The notes under the pieces were generated by a model that ran no database searches, was not told where the DNA came from, and was given only the letters and a program-made list of their open reading frames with translations. A program made the translations under genes and the position numbers. Of a stretch of DNA of 8,667 bases, positions 6,136 to 8,667 are shown one piece after another (position 1 is the first letter of the stretch; each line of letters starts with the position of its first letter). Source of the stretch: Verrucomicrobiales bacterium (GTDB lineage: Bacteria > Verrucomicrobiota > Verrucomicrobiia > Limisphaerales > UBA11320); the NCBI GenBank assembly GCA_003452185.1, contig DMJJ01000213.1:1-8667 (forward strand). Reading direction: 5' to 3'.

Positions 6136-7398
6136 TCAGCGGCGGCGAAGGACGTCGATCAACTGCCGGGCCTTCTCCGCCCCGAAGACATCCGCGGCGA
6201 GCGCCTCCATCTCGGCCTGCTCCTCCGCATCGATCAGCGCCCGCTCCTCCGGAGTGGTGGCTTCCTGGCGGGCGGCCTGGAAGCGCGCCGAGAGTTCGGG
6301 CCCCAGCCCTTGCACGTACTCGTAGAAGCTTTGCATCTCCTCCGTCGTCAACCCCGCCTCGCGAGCCACGGCAGCCATCTCACTCCTGCCCAACTCCTCC
6401 TGCTCCGCCTGAACCCGCGCCGTTTCAAGGCGCTGCTGCTCGGCAATCCGGTCCTCCCCGAGTTCCTGGACGAGGCTTTGCCGGAATTTCTGGAACCGAT
6501 CCCGCCACGCAGCCTGCGGGTCGGGGGTGCCGGGAGGCGGAGCGACCGCGTTCATCGAGGCGCCAGGCGGGGCGAACCCGACCCCCGACTCCTCGGCCTT
6601 TGCCACCATGCGACGAAACTCCTCGACCGTCTGCGCCTCGGGGAGCTCCCGGCGGACGAATTTCGCGGCCGGGGAGTCATGAAACCGATACTCCTCGTAT
6701 TCCGCCGGGGTGAGCAGGTTGCGAATCTCATCCTCCCGCTCCTGGAGCGACTCCAGCCTGGCACTCTCCTGGGAGGGATCCGACCACCCGTACGGGACTT
6801 CCGTGGCAGATTCCGAACGTTCCCGATCAAGCCGGTCGTACGACCTCCAGAGCGCCCGCAAGGCTCTCTCCTTCTCTCCCGGGAGGTACGACTCCGGCGT
6901 GGACATTTCCGGAAGGCCCAGGAGCCGGGTCCGGATAGCGGACATCTCCTTGCCAAACAACCCCTCGAGCTGGGTGGCAAGTCCGTCGCGGAGATCTCCC
7001 AACCGGGTTCGAAACCGCCGTTCCTCACCCGGATCGACCCCGCGCCAGTACGGAACGGCGCGGTCGTGGTCGGCGGCGAAGGACAGCGCCGTGGCGTAGG
7101 CCTTCCGGGAGAGCCTCAGGACGATAATGTCCTGCACCGTCTCCTCCGGGCAACCCGCCGCCCGCAGGTGCGCCATCAGGATCGCCGGGTTGCTCGAGTC
7201 CAGCAGGGACCACGGGGTCGCAGGCAGGTCACCCCGGTCGGGCTGGGGGCGTCCCGCGGTTGTGAGGGCCACCCCCGTTGAGGTATGGCCCCGGGGGCTG
7301 CGGCTCAGGTCCGGGGCCTGGGATGTCGGGTGCTTCCAGGCCACGGCTCCCAACAGCAGCAGATTCATCCAAAGGCTCACCACGAGGGCCCGGTTCAT
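6136..7398 (-). CDS. Hypothetical membrane-anchored periplasmic protein with LRAAGCPEE motif (paralog 2)
   Basis: This 420-residue protein has no function I can name. Residues 4-20 form one hydrophobic helix behind a short N-terminus, suggesting a signal anchor with the rest in the periplasm. A low-complexity spacer rich in Pro, Ser, Thr and Gly (23-62) is followed by the conserved block WSLLDSS...LRAAGCPEETVQDII (63-92), a conserved YW (117-118), and long charged helices. LLTPAEYEEYRF (228-239) and GLTTEEMQSFYEY (349-361) resemble the LTxxQ-type motifs of Spy/CpxP proteins. A Pro/Ala-rich hinge (275-296) separates two helical parts, and the protein ends in LRRR. Cys83 is its only cysteine. 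It is a full-length paralog of the gene just upstream, and its ATG overlaps that gene's stop (ATGA, 7395-7398), so the two are coupled. A strong purine ribosome site at 7405-7415 supports the start. Confidence 0.9.
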   Translation of the reverse strand: MNRALVVSLWMNLLLLGAVAWKHPTSQAPDLSRSPRGHTSTGVALTTAGRPQPDRGDLPATPWSLLDSSNPAILMAHLRAAGCPEETVQDIIVLRLSRKAYATALSFAADHDRAVPYWRGVDPGEERRFRTRLGDLRDGLATQLEGLFGKEMSAIRTRLLGLPEMSTPESYLPGEKERALRALWRSYDRLDRERSESATEVPYGWSDPSQESARLESLQEREDEIRNLLTPAEYEEYRFHDSPAAKFVRRELPEAQTVEEFRRMVAKAEESGVGFAPPGASMNAVAPPPGTPDPQAAWRDRFQKFRQSLVQELGEDRIAEQQRLETARVQAEQEELGRSEMAAVAREAGLTTEEMQSFYEYVQGLGPELSARFQAARQEATTPEERALIDAEEQAEMEALAADVFGAEKARQLIDVLRRR

Positions 7399-8639
7399 GG
7401 CGCACTCCCTCCCCCGGCGAGTACTTGCAGCCAGACCCCGTCTCCGGCCCGGGCAAACCGGGCGGCCTCTGCCCCGAGAACCTCTTCGATTCGGGCCGTG
7501 GCTCGGCGCTGGACCTCCGCGAGCTGTCGCGCCCGCTCCGGCGCCCCCACGGTTCCATCCCGGCGGATGGCGTCCGCGGCAGCCATCGCGTCACGCTTCG
7601 CCTGCCATGCCAGGGCGGCGGCCTGGTCCGGAAGCCCGAATCGCTCGACCGCACGCGAGGACCATACATAGAACAGATCCGAGGCCTGCTCAAACTCCGC
7701 CGCCCGCTTCTCCCCCAGGGCCTGCCGCGCCGCCTGAACCTCCGCCGCCTTTCGCAGGTAGAAATCCCCGGGGGTCTTCGGATCCGCGGCAAGCCGCTCT
7801 TCGATCTTCATCAATGCTTGAAACTCCGACTCCGTCGCCTCGAACCGTCCCATCGACTGGCGGGTCCTCGAGGCTGCGGCCAGGTTGCGGTACCTGAACT
7901 CCTTCATCTCCTCGGGGGAGAGTATGGTTTCCAGCACCTTGAGCTGCTTCCGCTCGAGCTCGGCCTCCCGGTCCGCCCCGCCGCTGCCCGCCAGGTGGAG
8001 GCTCGACGCCTCAAGCTCCTCGAAGTAGCCCGAAGCCGCGAGGGCCTCAAGCGCGGCACGCCGCTTTTCCTCGCCGAGCGAGGCAAGCTGCCTGGCGGGC
8101 CCCCAGAGCTGCAGCAGGACGACATCGATCAACTCCTGCTGGGGGAGGGTCACCCCGAGCAGCGATCGCATCACCTCGCCCTGCTCGCGAGCCAGCGCCT
8201 GAAGCCGGGCGAGCTGGTCGGCGTTGGGTCCCCCACCCGAGCGGGGTTTCTGCCAATATTCCCTCCGGACGGGAGTCCAGATCTGCCGGGCTCGGAGTAC
8301 AAACTCCTGGGTGAGATCAGCGCCGATCACATCCCGGATCAGCGACTCGGGGCATCCGACGGCCCGAAGGTTGGCGATGTACTCGCGGTAATCCGAGGAT
8401 TCGATCGTCGACCAGTCGATGGGCGATCCCGGGTCGGCGGTGCGGGGGGCCGGGAGGGCATCCGCCCGGGACACCCGCTCCTCAGCGGCCCGGTCCAGAC
8501 CCCGCCTTCCCCTGGGGGCTCCGCTGAGCCGGGGGATCTCCGTCCACGCGAGCCAGCCTGCGAGGGCGAGGTTGAGGAGGGCCGAGCCGAGGAGCAGCCA
8601 TCGGCGCGCCGCAGGCTCACTGGGTTCTCGTTGGGCCAT
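7395..8639 (-). CDS. Hypothetical membrane-anchored periplasmic protein with LRAVGCPES motif (paralog 1)
   Basis: This 414-residue protein has no assignable function. One hydrophobic helix (about 14-32) after a short Arg-containing N-terminus suggests a signal anchor with a periplasmic body. A flexible spacer (37-72) leads to WSTIESSDYREYIANLRAVG and then CPESLIRDVI (76-105), a conserved YW at 128-129, and mostly helical, Ala/Glu/Arg-rich sequence. ILSPEEMKEFRYRN (239-252) and the following EATESEFQALMKIEE (267-281) align with LLTPAEYEEYRF and TVEEFRRMVAKAEE in the next gene. EVLGAEAARFA near 386-396 matches VFGAEKARQ at the other protein's end. Cys96 is the only cysteine and sits in the shared motif. 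The start at 8639 lacks a visible ribosome site, and the frame stays open to the window edge, so a longer N-terminus cannot be ruled out, although the anchor helix is well placed. The two genes look like a tandem duplication that has diverged strongly. Confidence 0.88.
   Translation of the reverse strand: MAQREPSEPAARRWLLLGSALLNLALAGWLAWTEIPRLSGAPRGRRGLDRAAEERVSRADALPAPRTADPGSPIDWSTIESSDYREYIANLRAVGCPESLIRDVIGADLTQEFVLRARQIWTPVRREYWQKPRSGGGPNADQLARLQALAREQGEVMRSLLGVTLPQQELIDVVLLQLWGPARQLASLGEEKRRAALEALAASGYFEELEASSLHLAGSGGADREAELERKQLKVLETILSPEEMKEFRYRNLAAASRTRQSMGRFEATESEFQALMKIEERLAADPKTPGDFYLRKAAEVQAARQALGEKRAAEFEQASDLFYVWSSRAVERFGLPDQAAALAWQAKRDAMAAADAIRRDGTVGAPERARQLAEVQRRATARIEEVLGAEAARFARAGDGVWLQVLAGGGSAP
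7405..7415 (-). promoter_or_regulatory. Ribosome binding site for the second paralog
   Basis: On the minus strand GGGGGAGGGAG ends 6 nt before the ATG at 7398. It is the clearest Shine-Dalgarno sequence in the window; most other starts here lack one. It lies within the last codons of the upstream paralog. Together with the ATGA overlap it fixes the start of the downstream gene and suggests efficient re-initiation. Confidence 0.7.
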
Positions 8640-8667
8640 GGGAGTTGGCGCAGGGTCCCGACACCTG
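8640..8667. other. Short upstream edge region
   Basis: Only 28 bases lie upstream of the first paralog. No promoter or Shine-Dalgarno sequence is visible in them. One minus-strand frame entering from the edge stays open to a TGA at 8619-8617, so the tail of an upstream gene could overlap this start by about 23 nt, but 16 codons are too few to support that. Confidence 0.3.

Noticed and set aside
6124..7281. A 385-codon plus-strand frame opposite the second paralog
   Set aside because: Leu/Arg/Gly/Pro-rich with no family signal. The minus-strand frame shows clear paralogy to its neighbour, which settles the coding strand.
8617..8667. Possible C-terminal tail of an upstream gene overlapping the first paralog
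   Set aside because: Only 16 codons are visible before a TGA, too few to tell coding from chance.

Overview
This is a GC-rich bacterial segment in which every supportable gene lies on the minus strand, so transcription runs from high to low coordinates. The best taxonomic guess is a Verrucomicrobiota-type bacterium (or a PVC-group relative). The guess rests on two adjacent paralogous proteins sharing an LRAxGCPExx(I/V)xD(I/V)I motif, which I associate with hypothetical proteins of that phylum, and on two fused double-domain ABC-2 permeases beside a large GATase-like membrane protein. It comes from family recognition, not from a search.

In transcription order, the first block (8639 to 6136) encodes two paralogous single-pass, probably periplasmic, helix-rich proteins of unknown function (414 and 420 residues). 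They overlap by an ATGA junction. Each has one predicted N-terminal membrane anchor and exactly one cysteine, inside the shared motif.

A 210-bp gap (5926-6135) follows. It has no convincing terminator. It contains a plausible sigma-70-like promoter (TATAAC at 6081-6086 on the minus strand) and a leader of about 150 nt.

The second block (5925 to the left edge) is a tightly packed ABC-2 type transporter operon: a 702-residue secreted/membrane protein with a degenerate GATase-like domain and two transmembrane helices; a 325-residue ABC ATPase with nearly all canonical motifs; a 549-residue permease built from two tandem ABC-2 half-domains; and a second permease of the same design that is cut off by the window edge. 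Two junctions overlap and one has a 4-nt gap, so the four products are probably made together and act as one inner-membrane complex. The set resembles Gld-type ABC systems (ATPase, permease, auxiliary GATase-like membrane protein), but the substrate cannot be told from sequence.

No RNA genes, insertion sequences, CRISPR arrays or integration signs were seen. There is no gene-free stretch longer than 210 bp.
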